A DNA stretch of 64,000 bases from Alteromonas sp. V450 (GCF_001885075.1 NZ_MODU01000004.1:1488001-1552000), one strand, 5' to 3'. Numbered from the stretch's first letter, positions 1 to 9,628 are shown. Numbers and translations are program-made. The notes: generated by a model from the sequence alone, not told the origin.

Positions 1-2
1 GT

Positions 3-917
3 GCGGTGTTAATTGTAGGTTTGGGTTGCGAAAACAATCAGCTTAAGAGTTTACTGCCTCACGTTGATAAACCGGCAAATCGCGTTCGCTTCTACAACGC
101 ACAAGAAGTGGTAGATGAACTGGAAGAAGGCGTCAATGCGGTTTATGACTTGTTAAAAGTAATGGCTAATGACAAACGTGAGCCCATCGACGCTAGCGAA
201 TTAACGTTGGGCATGAAGTGCGGTGGTAGCGACGCTTTTAGCGGTATTACTGCCAATCCAACAGTTGGGCGCGTTACCGATTTAATGTGTAATCTAGGTG
301 GCTCGGTCATTTTAACCGAAACGCCAGAAATGTTTGGCGCCGAACAGCTCTTAATGAATCGCGCTAAAAACAAAGACGTATTCGAGGCGTTTAACTCGCT
401 GATTGATGAGTTTAAGAACTACTTTATCGCCCACAACCAACCTATTTACGAAAACCCGTCCCCAGGCAATAAGGCAGGCGGTTTAACCACGCTAGAGGAA
501 AAGTCTCTCGGCGCGGTTCAAAAAGGTGGAACGTCTACTATCCAGTCCATCTTGCAGTATGGCGAGCCCAAGCAAGATAAAGGCTTAAGTTTATTACAAG
601 CACCTGGTAACGATGCCGTTAGTTCAACGGCGTTGGCAGCATCGGGGGCACATATCGTTTTATTCACCACAGGCCGAGGCACGCCCCTTGGTTTTCCTGT
701 ACCCACAGTCAAGATATCGTCAAATTCAGATATCGCTAATAAGAAGCCACATTGGATAGATTTTAACGCTGGACAAGTTCTGGAAGGCGTCTCTATCGAT
801 AAGTGTGCCGAAGCGCTACTCCAACACTGTTTGGCAGTGGCATCTGGTCAACAAACCTGCAACGAGAAGAATGGCAGCCATGAGATTGCTATTTGGAAAC
901 GTGGCGTCACCCTCTAA
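3..917 (+). CDS. uxaA: Altronate dehydratase, C-terminal part (5' end outside window)
   Basis: The frame is already open at the window edge, so this is the 3' part of a longer gene. About 300 residues are visible, against roughly 500 for UxaA. The visible part opens with LIVGLGCENNQ, contains MKCGGSDAFSGITANP and ends IAIWKRGVTL, all typical of the altronate/galactarate dehydratase family. UxaA dehydrates D-altronate to 2-keto-3-deoxygluconate (KDG) in galacturonate catabolism. The next gene, uxaC, begins 11 bases after the stop, and genes for the following KDG steps lie downstream in the same operon. The internal GTG near base 6 is not the true start. Confidence 0.92.
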   Translation, partial: AVLIVGLGCENNQLKSLLPHVDKPANRVRFYNAQEVVDELEEGVNAVYDLLKVMANDKREPIDASELTLGMKCGGSDAFSGITANPTVGRVTDLMCNLGGSVILTETPEMFGAEQLLMNRAKNKDVFEAFNSLIDEFKNYFIAHNQPIYENPSPGNKAGGLTTLEEKSLGAVQKGGTSTIQSILQYGEPKQDKGLSLLQAPGNDAVSSTALAASGAHIVLFTTGRGTPLGFPVPTVKISSNSDIANKKPHWIDFNAGQVLEGVSIDKCAEALLQHCLAVASGQQTCNEKNGSHEIAIWKRGVTL

Positions 918-928
918 AAGAGAGCGTT

Positions 929-2344
929 ATGGAATCGATATTATTACATGAAGATAGACTTTTTCCTGCCGATGAAGCAACCCGAAGTGTTGCAAAGGCG
1001 CTGTATAAGGAAATTCGAGATCTCCCTATCATAAGTCCACATGGCCATACTGACCCACGTTGGTTTGCACAAAACAATAATTTCACCAATGCAACCGAGT
1101 TGTTTATCACCCCTGATCACTATGTGTTCAGAATGCTGTATAGCCAAGGTATTAAATTAACCGATATTGGTGTGCCACGTTGGGACGGCGGCGAAACGGA
1201 AACAGATCCACATAAAATCTGGAAACTTCTGGCAGATAACTATCACCTGTTTGCTGCCACACCATCGCGTTTGTGGTTAGACACTGTATTTCACGATGTA
1301 TTTGGTTTGCGAGAGATGTTGTGTAGCGACAACGCAACGCATTATTACGACCACATCACTGCGCAGCTTCAAGGGGATGACTTTAAGCCCCGCGCACTGA
1401 TGGACCGCTTCAATATTGAAGTGATTGCTACCACCGAAGGTGCGCTTGATGCCCTTCCCCATCACGCGGCGATTAAAGATACGCCGTGGGCAAAGCGGGT
1501 TATTACCACCTTTAGACCTGATGATGTAGTCGATGCTTCACGCGAAGATATTGTTTCAAACATTGAGAAACTTGGTAAGCTCACCGGTGAAGACACGGCA
1601 ACCTGGCAGGGCTACCTGAACGCAATTCGTGCACGACGTGCCGTCTTTAGAGAACACGGTGCAACAGCAACAGATCACGGACACCCAACGGCGAACACAG
1701 CTGATTTAAGTGAAGCTGAGTGTATGGCTTTATTCGATAAAGTAAGAAGTGGAAACAGTAACCCTGAAGAGCAAGAGCTATTTAGAGCGCAAATGCTTAC
1801 CGAATTAGCGGGAATGAGTGTAGAAGACGGCATGGTGATGCAAATTCACCCTGGTTCGTTTAGAAACCACAACAGTCAGCTCTTTACGCAGTTTGGTCGA
1901 GATAAAGGCCACGACATTCCAATGCAAACAGATTTTGTTAAAGCGCTTCGCCCGTTACTCGGTAAATACGGTAACGAGCCTAACCTTGACATTATTCTAT
2001 TTACATTAGATGAAACCACGTACAGCCGAGAATTAGCACCACTTGCAGGCCACTACCCTTGCCTGAAACTTGGTCCTTCTTGGTGGTTCCACGATAGCCC
2101 TGAAGGCATGTTGCGCTTTAGACATCAAGTGACAGAAACCGCAGGTTTCTTCAATACTGTTGGTTTTAATGACGATACGCGCGCGTTCTTGTCTATTCCT
2201 GCACGTCATGATGTTGCCAGACGCATTGATTGTCGCTTCCTTGCCCAGCTAGTTGTGGAGCACCGCATCAGTGAAACAGAAGCGGCCAGCATTGCAAGAA
2301 AACTCACTTATGATTTTGCTAAACAAGCGTACAAACTGGGGTAA
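929..2344 (+). CDS. uxaC: Glucuronate/galacturonate isomerase
   Basis: This 471-residue protein matches the usual UxaC length of about 470. UxaC isomerises D-galacturonate to tagaturonate and D-glucuronate to fructuronate, the entry step to both branches. SPHGHTDP near residues 36-43 supplies the metal-binding histidines of this amidohydrolase-like family, and GPSWWFHDSPEGMLRFR lies near residue 390. The open frame extends upstream to 893 into uxaA, but the ATG at 929 follows an AAGAGAG Shine-Dalgarno-like stretch and gives the family length. The stop is 2 bases before the next start, so the genes are co-transcribed. Confidence 0.95.
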   Translation: MESILLHEDRLFPADEATRSVAKALYKEIRDLPIISPHGHTDPRWFAQNNNFTNATELFITPDHYVFRMLYSQGIKLTDIGVPRWDGGETETDPHKIWKLLADNYHLFAATPSRLWLDTVFHDVFGLREMLCSDNATHYYDHITAQLQGDDFKPRALMDRFNIEVIATTEGALDALPHHAAIKDTPWAKRVITTFRPDDVVDASREDIVSNIEKLGKLTGEDTATWQGYLNAIRARRAVFREHGATATDHGHPTANTADLSEAECMALFDKVRSGNSNPEEQELFRAQMLTELAGMSVEDGMVMQIHPGSFRNHNSQLFTQFGRDKGHDIPMQTDFVKALRPLLGKYGNEPNLDIILFTLDETTYSRELAPLAGHYPCLKLGPSWWFHDSPEGMLRFRHQVTETAGFFNTVGFNDDTRAFLSIPARHDVARRIDCRFLAQLVVEHRISETEAASIARKLTYDFAKQAYKLG

Positions 2345-2346
2345 TC

Positions 2347-3888
2347 ATGACAAAGCCGTTATCAATTTCAACGCTACCTCTTTTAAGTGACAGCGTAAGT
2401 AAACCAAACTACGATCTGGAAGCAACCGGTTGTGGCATTGTGCATATTGGTCCAGGCGCCTTTCACCGTGCGCACCAAGCGTATTACACCGAAAAGGCGT
2501 TGGCTTACGGTGGTGACTGGCGTATTCACGGTGTATCAATGCGCAGTGCATCACTTAAAGAAGCGTTGAATACACAAGACAATCTCTATGCGCTGTGTAT
2601 TGTTGATAACGAGCCTGAAACCCACATTATCGGCGCAATTAAAACCCTGTCTACATTAGCACATGATCGTGAAGACATTGTTGCTGCGCTGGTAAACAAG
2701 CAAACTAAAATAGTGACGCTTACCGTGACAGAAAAGGGCTATTGCCTTAATGCGCAAGGTCATCTGGATACCGACCATCCAGATATCAAAGCTGATTTAG
2801 TCACGCCTGAAACACCGGTAAGCGCTGTTGGCCTTATTGTGCAAGCGCTGTCTCAGCGAAAGCAGGCAGGCCACGCAGACATCACCATTATTAGCTGTGA
2901 CAATGTGTCAGATAACGGCAAGAAGCTTCAAAAAGCGGTAACCGAATTTGCTAATAAAACTGACGAGTCATTGGGTCAGTGGATCAGCGACAATATTTCC
3001 TTTCCCTGTACTATGGTCGACAGCATTACGCCTGCAACTGAAGACAGCTTTAAAGCTAATGTTGCCGATGAACTGGGTCTAACCGATAACTGGCCTATTC
3101 AGCGCGAGACATTTACTCAATGGGTAATTGAAGATAAGTTTTCTGGCCCAAGGCCCGCATGGGATAAAGTGGGCGTTACCTTTACCCATGATGTAAGCTT
3201 CTTTGAAAAGGCGAAGCTTCGCATCTTAAACGGTAGCCACTCAACATTAGCCTATTTAGGCTTACTACTTGGCAAAGAGACTGTCTTTGATGCGATAAGC
3301 ACCCCAGCCATCAAACAGCTGATTCAAACCATGTTACAAGAAGAAATCGTTCCATCTCTAAGTAGTGGTTGTGAAGATGACGCTCGCGGTACACAAAATT
3401 TCGACCTAAACGCTTATTCTCAAGATATTGTGAAGCGCTTCGAAAATAAGCATATCCGCCACCTTTTGTCGCAAATCGCTTGGGACGGCTCACAGAAAAT
3501 CCCATTTCGTATTCTCGACACAATACGCGATAACCTAAAAGCAAAACGAAATATTGATTTGCTCTGCACTGCCGTTGCTGCTTGGTGCCTATTTGTAAAC
3601 AACAAGGCACGTTTAAACGAAACTATCACCGACCCGCTAGATAGTATGTTAAGGGCTACAGCAAAATCGGTAGACTTTCAGGCAATAGAACTTGCAAAAA
3701 AATTGCTATCTCTTGAAACCATGTTCGCCGAACTGTCGGTAAACATTACGTTCAAAGAAAAAGTGCTCGAAAAAGTTAATCAGCTGCTTAACATTTTATC
3801 GCACGAAAACAGCAACGAAGGTCAGCAAGGTTCTGCTCCCACTACGTTAACAGAAAGTTCGCTAGATTCACTAAAAGGAACCGCGTGA
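2347..3888 (+). CDS. uxuB: Fructuronate reductase-type mannitol dehydrogenase family protein
   Basis: This 513-residue polyol dehydrogenase-family protein has the nucleotide-binding segment GIVHIGPGAFHRAHQA near residues 29-44 and KLRILNGSHSTLAYLG near 288-303. Those features are typical of UxuB (D-mannonate oxidoreductase), which interconverts fructuronate and D-mannonate with NAD(H). No uxuA (mannonate dehydratase) or separate uxaB is visible, while the neighbour is altronate dehydratase. It may therefore reduce tagaturonate as well, or uxaB and uxuA may lie upstream of the window; that is inference. Its TGA stop overlaps the ATG of eda by one base. Confidence 0.88.
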   Translation: MTKPLSISTLPLLSDSVSKPNYDLEATGCGIVHIGPGAFHRAHQAYYTEKALAYGGDWRIHGVSMRSASLKEALNTQDNLYALCIVDNEPETHIIGAIKTLSTLAHDREDIVAALVNKQTKIVTLTVTEKGYCLNAQGHLDTDHPDIKADLVTPETPVSAVGLIVQALSQRKQAGHADITIISCDNVSDNGKKLQKAVTEFANKTDESLGQWISDNISFPCTMVDSITPATEDSFKANVADELGLTDNWPIQRETFTQWVIEDKFSGPRPAWDKVGVTFTHDVSFFEKAKLRILNGSHSTLAYLGLLLGKETVFDAISTPAIKQLIQTMLQEEIVPSLSSGCEDDARGTQNFDLNAYSQDIVKRFENKHIRHLLSQIAWDGSQKIPFRILDTIRDNLKAKRNIDLLCTAVAAWCLFVNNKARLNETITDPLDSMLRATAKSVDFQAIELAKKLLSLETMFAELSVNITFKEKVLEKVNQLLNILSHENSNEGQQGSAPTTLTESSLDSLKGTA

Positions 3889-4526
3889 TGAAAAGTACCT
3901 TTTCTATGCTTAAAGGCGCTCCATTACTCCCTATTATTCAGCCTAAATCTGCTGACGAAGGGCTTCACCTAGCAGAAGCAATTGCAAATAGCGGTCTGTG
4001 CAACATAGAAGTAGTGAAACGCAGCGACGCTGCCTTTGAAGCCCTGTCAGCCATTAGAAAACAGTTTCCTGAACTCGTTGTGGGTATGGGCACATTGTTA
4101 AACCGCAACCACGTATTCGAGGCGCTAGATGCTGGCGCACAATTTTTGATAACGCCCACAAGCTCAGAGACTTTGCTCGATACACTGATTGCGTCTAATG
4201 CACCCTTTTTGCCGGGCGTCGCTACGCCTGCCGATATTCTTTTGGCGCACCAAAAAGGCATTCGCGAGATGAAGTTCTTTCCTGCGAGTCTTAGCGGCGG
4301 AACACCCTTTCTTAAAGCTATTTCAAGCGTATTTAGCGATGTTTGCTTCTGCCCTACCGGCGGCATTAATGGCGACAACGCGAATGAGTATCTCTCGCTT
4401 GGCAATGTTCGAGCAGTAGGCGGTACATGGATGATGCCCAAGGCAGCCATTGAAGCAAAAAATTGGCAAGCTATAACTTTGGCATGCCAGCAAAGCCTAA
4501 CATTGTTTGATGAGGCGGCGGCATGA
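3888..4526 (+). CDS. eda: 2-keto-3-deoxy-6-phosphogluconate (KDPG) aldolase
   Basis: This class I aldolase of about 212 residues cleaves KDPG to pyruvate and glyceraldehyde-3-phosphate. The family segments NIEVVKRSD (catalytic Glu region), VVGMGTLLN, KFFPAS (Schiff-base Lys near residue 128) and CPTGGIN are all present in order. A GTG three bases upstream would add one residue, but the ATG at 3888 overlaps the uxuB stop as TGATG, which suggests translational coupling. The 3' end overlaps kdgK in the same way. The pathway order kinase then aldolase is thus encoded by adjacent, coupled genes. Confidence 0.95.
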   Translation: MKSTFSMLKGAPLLPIIQPKSADEGLHLAEAIANSGLCNIEVVKRSDAAFEALSAIRKQFPELVVGMGTLLNRNHVFEALDAGAQFLITPTSSETLLDTLIASNAPFLPGVATPADILLAHQKGIREMKFFPASLSGGTPFLKAISSVFSDVCFCPTGGINGDNANEYLSLGNVRAVGGTWMMPKAAIEAKNWQAITLACQQSLTLFDEAAA

Positions 4527-5494
4527 GCGTAGTTGATACCAAACAAAGAATGGTTATTTTTGGCGAGTGCATGGTAGAGCTTCGAAGCACTCAGCGTGAG
4601 TCATCAGTTACTACGCGCGAAGAAAAAACAGATAATAACCTGATGGCGAAAAGCTTTGCTGGCGACACGTACAACACTGCGGTTTATTTAAAACGCTGCT
4701 TGCCTTCATCTTCCATTAGTTACTTAACGGCTATAGGCGCAGACTTTTTAAGCGATGAGCTGCTGTTTAAAATGGGGGAGCACGAAATTAACACTGATTT
4801 AGTATTTCGCTCGTCGTCGCGTAACCTTGGCCTGTATATGATCCGCAACGACAACGAAGGTGAAAGAACTTTTGCATATTGGCGTAACCAGTCTGCGGCA
4901 ACACAGACGCTCAACATTATGAAGGGCGCTGAATTTGCGTGTGATTGGTTTTATTTGAGCGGTATCTCTATTGCCATTTTAGATGACGAACAGCGCGCTT
5001 CACTTTTCGAACTGATTTCGTCCCTCAAGGCCAAAGGCAGTAAGATTGCCTTTGATCCTAATTATCGAGCTCGCCTTTGGTCATCTCAAGAAGATGCCAA
5101 ATACTGGACGGGTAAGGCATATGCTGAAGCAGACTTGGCGTTCCCAGGTGCAGACGACCATTTAATGCTGTTTGGCCACACTAATGCTGATGAAATATTT
5201 AGCTATTTAGCCGACAAACAGATTGAAGAAATCGTGATGAAAAACGGGGCGGTTGGCGTTCATATACTCAGTCAACAAGAACAATGTATTGTGCCTGTTG
5301 AGCGTGTTGAACAGGTGGTTGATACAACGGCTGCTGGCGATGCATTTAATGGCGGTTATATGGCCGCTCGACTTGCAGGTAGAAAGCCTGTTGAGAGCGC
5401 GAGCTATGGGGCAAAAGTGGCAGCGACTGTGATTACCTACCCCGGTGCCATTATATCAGGTGATGCCTTCACTAATCACATACCGTCGCTATAG
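4523..5494 (+). CDS. kdgK: 2-keto-3-deoxygluconate kinase (PfkB family)
   Basis: KdgK phosphorylates KDG with ATP to give KDPG, the substrate of Eda. The 323-residue product has the PfkB N-terminal segment VIFGECMVELRS and the C-terminal signature DTTAAGDAFNGGY near residue 266, where the Asp is the catalytic base. The ATG overlaps the eda stop as ATGA. It is the last gene of the uxaA-uxaC-uxuB-eda-kdgK operon. A 10-bp inverted repeat spans its stop codon. Confidence 0.95.
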   Translation: MSVVDTKQRMVIFGECMVELRSTQRESSVTTREEKTDNNLMAKSFAGDTYNTAVYLKRCLPSSSISYLTAIGADFLSDELLFKMGEHEINTDLVFRSSSRNLGLYMIRNDNEGERTFAYWRNQSAATQTLNIMKGAEFACDWFYLSGISIAILDDEQRASLFELISSLKAKGSKIAFDPNYRARLWSSQEDAKYWTGKAYAEADLAFPGADDHLMLFGHTNADEIFSYLADKQIEEIVMKNGAVGVHILSQQEQCIVPVERVEQVVDTTAAGDAFNGGYMAARLAGRKPVESASYGAKVAATVITYPGAIISGDAFTNHIPSL

Positions 5495-5505
5495 TCGGTA
5501 TGTGA
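5476..5505 (+). terminator. Hairpin at the end of the uronate operon
   Basis: TCACATACCG and CGGTATGTGA form a perfect 10-bp stem with a 10-base loop that contains the kdgK stop codon. The sequence after it is pyrimidine-rich (TTCCTCTTTCTTTTC) but has no uninterrupted U tract. It may be a weak terminator or an RNA 3'-end stabiliser. Confidence 0.5.
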
Positions 5506-5638
5506 CATTCCTCTTTCTTTTCTCTTCTATTTCCTGCCATTGTAACCATAAGCAAGCACGCTATTTAAGATGAAGGCGATCCCCCACTAAAGAACGCGGC
5601 ACGCCCAGGTTAACGCGCCACTTCATTTTTAGGTAAGC

Positions 5639-6622
5639 TTACAACGTGTCTCGATATACGTATTTTGCCAGTGGATGCGCTGTCGCTTTTAGCTCTCGCA
5701 CGAATATTTGCGCCATTTTAGCCGCCCCTACTACGTTCAAGTGAGTGTCGTCCGTTTTGCCTTCAGGGTAGCGCGCATAAAGGTCGGCGGGCACCTTAAT
5801 GAAGTAATGGTTGCTGTTAGGCTCGCCTACCTGAGCAAGAAAATCGCAAGTTAAAGCGTTCATAGGAATAAATGGCACGTTATTTTGTGCTGCCACTTTC
5901 TTCGCTGCATCGGCATACGCCAGCAACGTCCGTTTTAACACACCTTCCTCGGTGAAATGACGCCTGCAAATACTACTTGCGATAATAACTGATGCGCCTC
6001 TCGCTTCAACGTCTTGCACAAACTGTTTCAAATAAGCAGGATAGGCATTTTCCGGGTCGGCATAGCGAGCGGGGTCTGACTGTTTTTGATCGTTATGACC
6101 AAACTGAATAACCACAAAATCACCTTCAGACAGTTCGGATAACAAAAGCTGCCAACGTCCCTCATCCACAAATCGCTTTGTGCTTCTTCCGTTAGCCGCG
6201 TGGTTTTTAATATTAAGATTGGGCAGCATGAATTCAGGAAGCAATTGCCCCCACCCGCGCTCTGGATATGACAACATTGGCTTGTCTGACATGGTTGAAT
6301 CGCCGACCAAATGTAGGGTAACTGGCTTTTTGTAAGGTGGAGCTTTTACAGACTCTTCACCTCCTTTATTAGTAGCGCTTTGGATTGAAGCACTATGGGA
6401 ACCCGAACTGGTAAGTGCATAAGCGCTTGAGTGCGCCGCGTAACTAATGTGAAGTGTACTTGTGCCTTTTTGGTCTGCCACTGCAAAAGTACTCGACACA
6501 GCAAAAACACTTGCAAGACTGTAGCGCAGCGCGGTGAATATTTTCCCTGTGGTGGGTTTACTTGAAGTTTTCACACCTTTTTCCTTTTCACTATTTCTAT
6601 TGTTGCGATGCAAATTGCTCAA
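5639..6622 (-). CDS. Rhamnogalacturonan acetylesterase-like SGNH hydrolase (CE12 type)
   Basis: This SGNH/GDSL esterase has the catalytic-Ser block HLVGDSTMSDKP, the Gly block NHAANGRSTKRFVDEGRW, the Asn block VVIQFGHNDQK and the C-terminal DDTHLNVVGAAK with catalytic Asp and His. This set matches CE12 rhamnogalacturonan acetylesterases (RhgT/YesT group), which remove acetyl groups from pectin backbones. The N-terminus has a basic stretch then a hydrophobic segment ending AVADQ, consistent with export. The start is uncertain: a GTG about 16 codons downstream would shorten the cytoplasmic leader. It is convergent with kdgK and lies downstream of the TonB receptor on the same strand. Confidence 0.87.
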   Translation of the reverse strand: MSNLHRNNRNSEKEKGVKTSSKPTTGKIFTALRYSLASVFAVSSTFAVADQKGTSTLHISYAAHSSAYALTSSGSHSASIQSATNKGGEESVKAPPYKKPVTLHLVGDSTMSDKPMLSYPERGWGQLLPEFMLPNLNIKNHAANGRSTKRFVDEGRWQLLLSELSEGDFVVIQFGHNDQKQSDPARYADPENAYPAYLKQFVQDVEARGASVIIASSICRRHFTEEGVLKRTLLAYADAAKKVAAQNNVPFIPMNALTCDFLAQVGEPNSNHYFIKVPADLYARYPEGKTDDTHLNVVGAAKMAQIFVRELKATAHPLAKYVYRDTL

Positions 6623-6673
6623 AAAGTCAGGTAGAGGCGTGCTGAACTCCTCCCGACCTACATTTTTTGCACA

Positions 6674-6699
6674 TAAAAAAGGCCATCATTACGATGGCC
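6674..6699 (-). terminator. Terminator downstream of the TonB receptor
   Basis: On the minus strand, GGCCATC and GATGGCC form a 7-bp stem followed by TTTTTT. This is a standard intrinsic terminator reading leftward, placed between the receptor and the acetylesterase, so the two are probably separate transcripts or connected only by read-through. Confidence 0.72.
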
Positions 6700-6743
6700 A
6701 AACACACCCGACTTCACGGAACACAACATTTAATTATTATCTC

Positions 6744-6778
6744 AGGCCGGCCAACATAATTGGTCGGCCTGTTTTTTT
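6744..6778 (+). terminator. Second GC-rich hairpin, T-run on plus strand
   Basis: AGGCCGGCCAA pairs with TTGGTCGGCCT through 11 bp including one G-T pair, followed by GTTTTTTT on the plus strand. It lies immediately downstream of the receptor stop codon but its T tract faces rightward, so it would stop transcripts entering the receptor gene from the left. On the minus strand the same hairpin may act as a 3' stabiliser. Confidence 0.5.
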
Positions 6779-9476
6779 ACATAGTATAACGAGCGCCCAA
6801 GAAGAACTGACGGCCCGTGTGGTTGTACTCTCGTACCAAGTTCAAAGAGCCATCACCCGTGGTAAACAAACGCTCGTATTCATCGGTAAGATTAATGACT
6901 TCAAAGGTCAACGTTAGCTCGTCGTTTACGTTATAAAATGACGAGAAATCTACCTGCGTAGGTCCTGTCGTACCGTGCGCAACGTTACCATTGCTGCCAG
7001 TAAAGTCTGTCAGGTAATCGTCACGTTTGTTAACTGACACACGCGCACCGTATTGGTCTGTTTCGTAATACACCGTAAAGTTATACGATGTTTCACTCAT
7101 ACCTTCGATGTCGTCAGCATTAACGTGCGTATAGTTCGACACGATACCCATGTTTTCGAACAGGCCTGGTAGAAAGCTTAGCGGCTGCTGATAAATTAGC
7201 TCATACCCGCTTACACTTCTGTCTTCAGCATTAATTGGACTGCTATGCTCGTATGGAATAGTGCGTGGATCTAGCGCAATTACAGGGTCAAACTGTGCAT
7301 CGTTGTCGATAAAGTCGTAGTAAGCGCTGTCGACTAGACGCTCTTCTGATGCGCGAACAATCCAGTTATCAATGTCTTTGTAGAACACGGTTGCTGCTAG
7401 TAGTGCTTCGTCGTCGAAGTACCATTCAACACCAAAATCTACGTTATCAGACGTGAACGGATCAAGGAATGGGTTCCCCACGCTCACCGAGCCGTTAATA
7501 TAATCAAAGCTAGGGTTGCCAGGGTTTAAAGAGTTCAGGCTTGGGCGCGTCATAGACTGGGTTAAGCCAAGGCGAACAACCACGTCATCAGTTGCTTCAA
7601 GCGCTAAGTTAACTGCTGGTAAAAAGTTATTGTAGTCATTTTCAATTTGTACCGTTTCGCCTTGAATAAAGCCTTCAGAGGTGGTGGTTGTTTTCACATA
7701 GCGCACACCGTAGTTAGCGCGAAGCAGCATATCGCCAATCTCGTAGCTAGTATCCATCTCGATGTAAGCAGCAGAGGTTTCCTCACCTACTTGCCAGCTT
7801 TGTGCAGAGCGTGGTGTCCAAACAACGTCTAGCAATTGGCTGTTAATAGCGTCAAAGTCAGCCACAAGGAACGGTTCTAGTGGTCCATCAAAGCCGCTAC
7901 CAAAGTCATCTACAGGCATCATTTCAGCAAATCCCACCGCCGAATCTTGGTCTGGGAAGCCATTAATTTGCTCTTCGCTGTAGGTTACAACACGATCGTT
8001 GTAGGCGAAGCCTGCCTTGATCGTCACTTCATCACCAAGATAAGTGGCATCAAATTTAACCGTGTCGTTTTCACGCAACACATCGGTGGCACGTAAGCGA
8101 CCGTCGCTTAAATTATAGTTACTTGCATCGTTTACATCATAGCCGTATGTAAGTTGCGGAGCATTGATATTGTTGCTGAAATCAAAGCCATAGCTCGTTT
8201 CTTCAAGTAGCGTCATATTGTAACGATATTGCTCCGAGCGTGCGTCAGATTCAGCAGTACCAGCCATCATATCAAGTTTAAGGTTTTCACCGATAAACCA
8301 CTCGCCTGAGATAACAAATTGGCTAAAATCAGTGGTTGATTCTTGTAAACGGCTCTCTATGCGAGATTTAATACCCTCGTAAGTACCAGCCAGCACCTGT
8401 TTGCCGTTTGGATGTACTGTAATAGAGGTAGGCGTAATTTCGTCGAATGTACTTCTAAACATGTGGAAGAAGTTATACATGGTACGGGTGTTATCAAGCT
8501 TAGACACTAAACCGTCTAACGTTAGTGTGAAATTGTCTGTTGCAGCCCACTGAATAGACCCCGTAAAACCAGTACGCTCTTGGTCATTGCCAAAGTAATC
8601 AGGTCTTGGAAGGCGAGGTGTCCATAAACAGTTAACAGGATCTACAGATTCGCCCTGATATTGGCAGTCGCCGACGTCTGGCGTGCCGTTCACAACAGTA
8701 TCAGACGTGTCGGCAAAGATGCCGCCCCCGTCGCGAACCGGTGTTGTCCAACGAACCGTTCCGAAACCTTCCTGCCTTACTGTGCGCTCAGAAAACGCAG
8801 CAGAAAACAATACGCCCACTTTGTCATCAGCAAAGCGGTTGCTGATCATAAAGGCTGCACGTGGATCGGTCTCTTCAGTAATGCTGTTATATCCGCCCTG
8901 AAGAGACGATACGAATTTAAAACCGTCATAATCGAACGGTTTTGCTGAATAAAGATCAACGGTACCTGCAATGCCGCCTTCTTCCATTGAAGCTGTAGGC
9001 GATTTTTGAATATCTACGCGGTTGAACAATTCAGACGCGAAAATGTTAAAGTCAAAGCCACGTCCACCGTTTACGCCGCCACCTGAGTCTGTACCATCTG
9101 TACTTGCTGGCACTTCCATGCCATTAAGTGTTGTACGGGTAAATGAAGGGCTCAAACCACGCAAGGTAATTTGACGCCCTTCTCCACCTTCACGAGAAAT
9201 GGCTACGCCGGGTACGCGTTGAATTGACTCAGCAATATTTAAGTCCGGGAATTTACCAATGTCTTGCGCAGCAATTGATTCTTTACTGTTAACTGATGTT
9301 CGCTTTTCCATCAGTGATTTATTAAGTGATCCACGAAAGCCTGATACTTCAATGACTTCCATATTTTGCGCTTCGGTTTCACTGGCTTGTTCGTCTGTGG
9401 CTTCCTGCGCATGAATATGTGCGCCTGACAACGCTAGCGTAACAAGAACAGCGAGTTGCTTTTTCTTTGGTAACAT
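6777..9476 (-). CDS. TonB-dependent outer-membrane receptor, pectin-oligosaccharide type
   Basis: This 899-residue TonB-dependent receptor starts at the ATG preceded by GGAGAAACAACA. The longer open frame to 9563 lacks such a site. It has a Sec signal peptide ending HIHAQ, a TonB-box/plug region with SIAAQDIGKFPDLNIAESIQ and VPGVAISREGGEGRQITLRG, then a long beta-barrel ending FFLGARYTM. The SIAAQDIGKFPDLNIAESIQ plug is typical of carbohydrate receptors of Alteromonadales and Caulobacterales. Placement among pectinases suggests uptake of oligogalacturonides or rhamnogalacturonan fragments into the periplasm. The substrate is inferred from neighbours only. Confidence 0.9.
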   Translation of the reverse strand: MLPKKKQLAVLVTLALSGAHIHAQEATDEQASETEAQNMEVIEVSGFRGSLNKSLMEKRTSVNSKESIAAQDIGKFPDLNIAESIQRVPGVAISREGGEGRQITLRGLSPSFTRTTLNGMEVPASTDGTDSGGGVNGGRGFDFNIFASELFNRVDIQKSPTASMEEGGIAGTVDLYSAKPFDYDGFKFVSSLQGGYNSITEETDPRAAFMISNRFADDKVGVLFSAAFSERTVRQEGFGTVRWTTPVRDGGGIFADTSDTVVNGTPDVGDCQYQGESVDPVNCLWTPRLPRPDYFGNDQERTGFTGSIQWAATDNFTLTLDGLVSKLDNTRTMYNFFHMFRSTFDEITPTSITVHPNGKQVLAGTYEGIKSRIESRLQESTTDFSQFVISGEWFIGENLKLDMMAGTAESDARSEQYRYNMTLLEETSYGFDFSNNINAPQLTYGYDVNDASNYNLSDGRLRATDVLRENDTVKFDATYLGDEVTIKAGFAYNDRVVTYSEEQINGFPDQDSAVGFAEMMPVDDFGSGFDGPLEPFLVADFDAINSQLLDVVWTPRSAQSWQVGEETSAAYIEMDTSYEIGDMLLRANYGVRYVKTTTTSEGFIQGETVQIENDYNNFLPAVNLALEATDDVVVRLGLTQSMTRPSLNSLNPGNPSFDYINGSVSVGNPFLDPFTSDNVDFGVEWYFDDEALLAATVFYKDIDNWIVRASEERLVDSAYYDFIDNDAQFDPVIALDPRTIPYEHSSPINAEDRSVSGYELIYQQPLSFLPGLFENMGIVSNYTHVNADDIEGMSETSYNFTVYYETDQYGARVSVNKRDDYLTDFTGSNGNVAHGTTGPTQVDFSSFYNVNDELTLTFEVINLTDEYERLFTTGDGSLNLVREYNHTGRQFFLGARYTM

Positions 9477-9613
9477 TGTTGTTTCTCCGGTTTTTATATT
9501 TATAAGAGACGCGCATACTGACAAAAAGTGAAAATGCTTTTGAAACGTGTGTGAACAATTCAAATTTACACAAATTCAACATTTATCGTATTTAACCATT
9601 TCACTCCCCTTTA

Positions 9614-9628
9614 TGCCACCGGATAACA
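9614..9628. promoter_or_regulatory. Degenerate operator-like site upstream of the TonB receptor
   Basis: TGCCACCGGATAACA shares the left half (TATGCYACCGG) with two better sites at 9876 and 10105, but its right half is poorly palindromic. It lies about 138 bases upstream of the receptor start codon. It is a plausible weak site for the same regulator. Confidence 0.3.

Noticed and set aside
3965-4546. Long minus-strand frame opposite eda
   Set aside because: It is a shadow of the eda/kdgK coding frames; those genes have clear family motifs and this frame has none.
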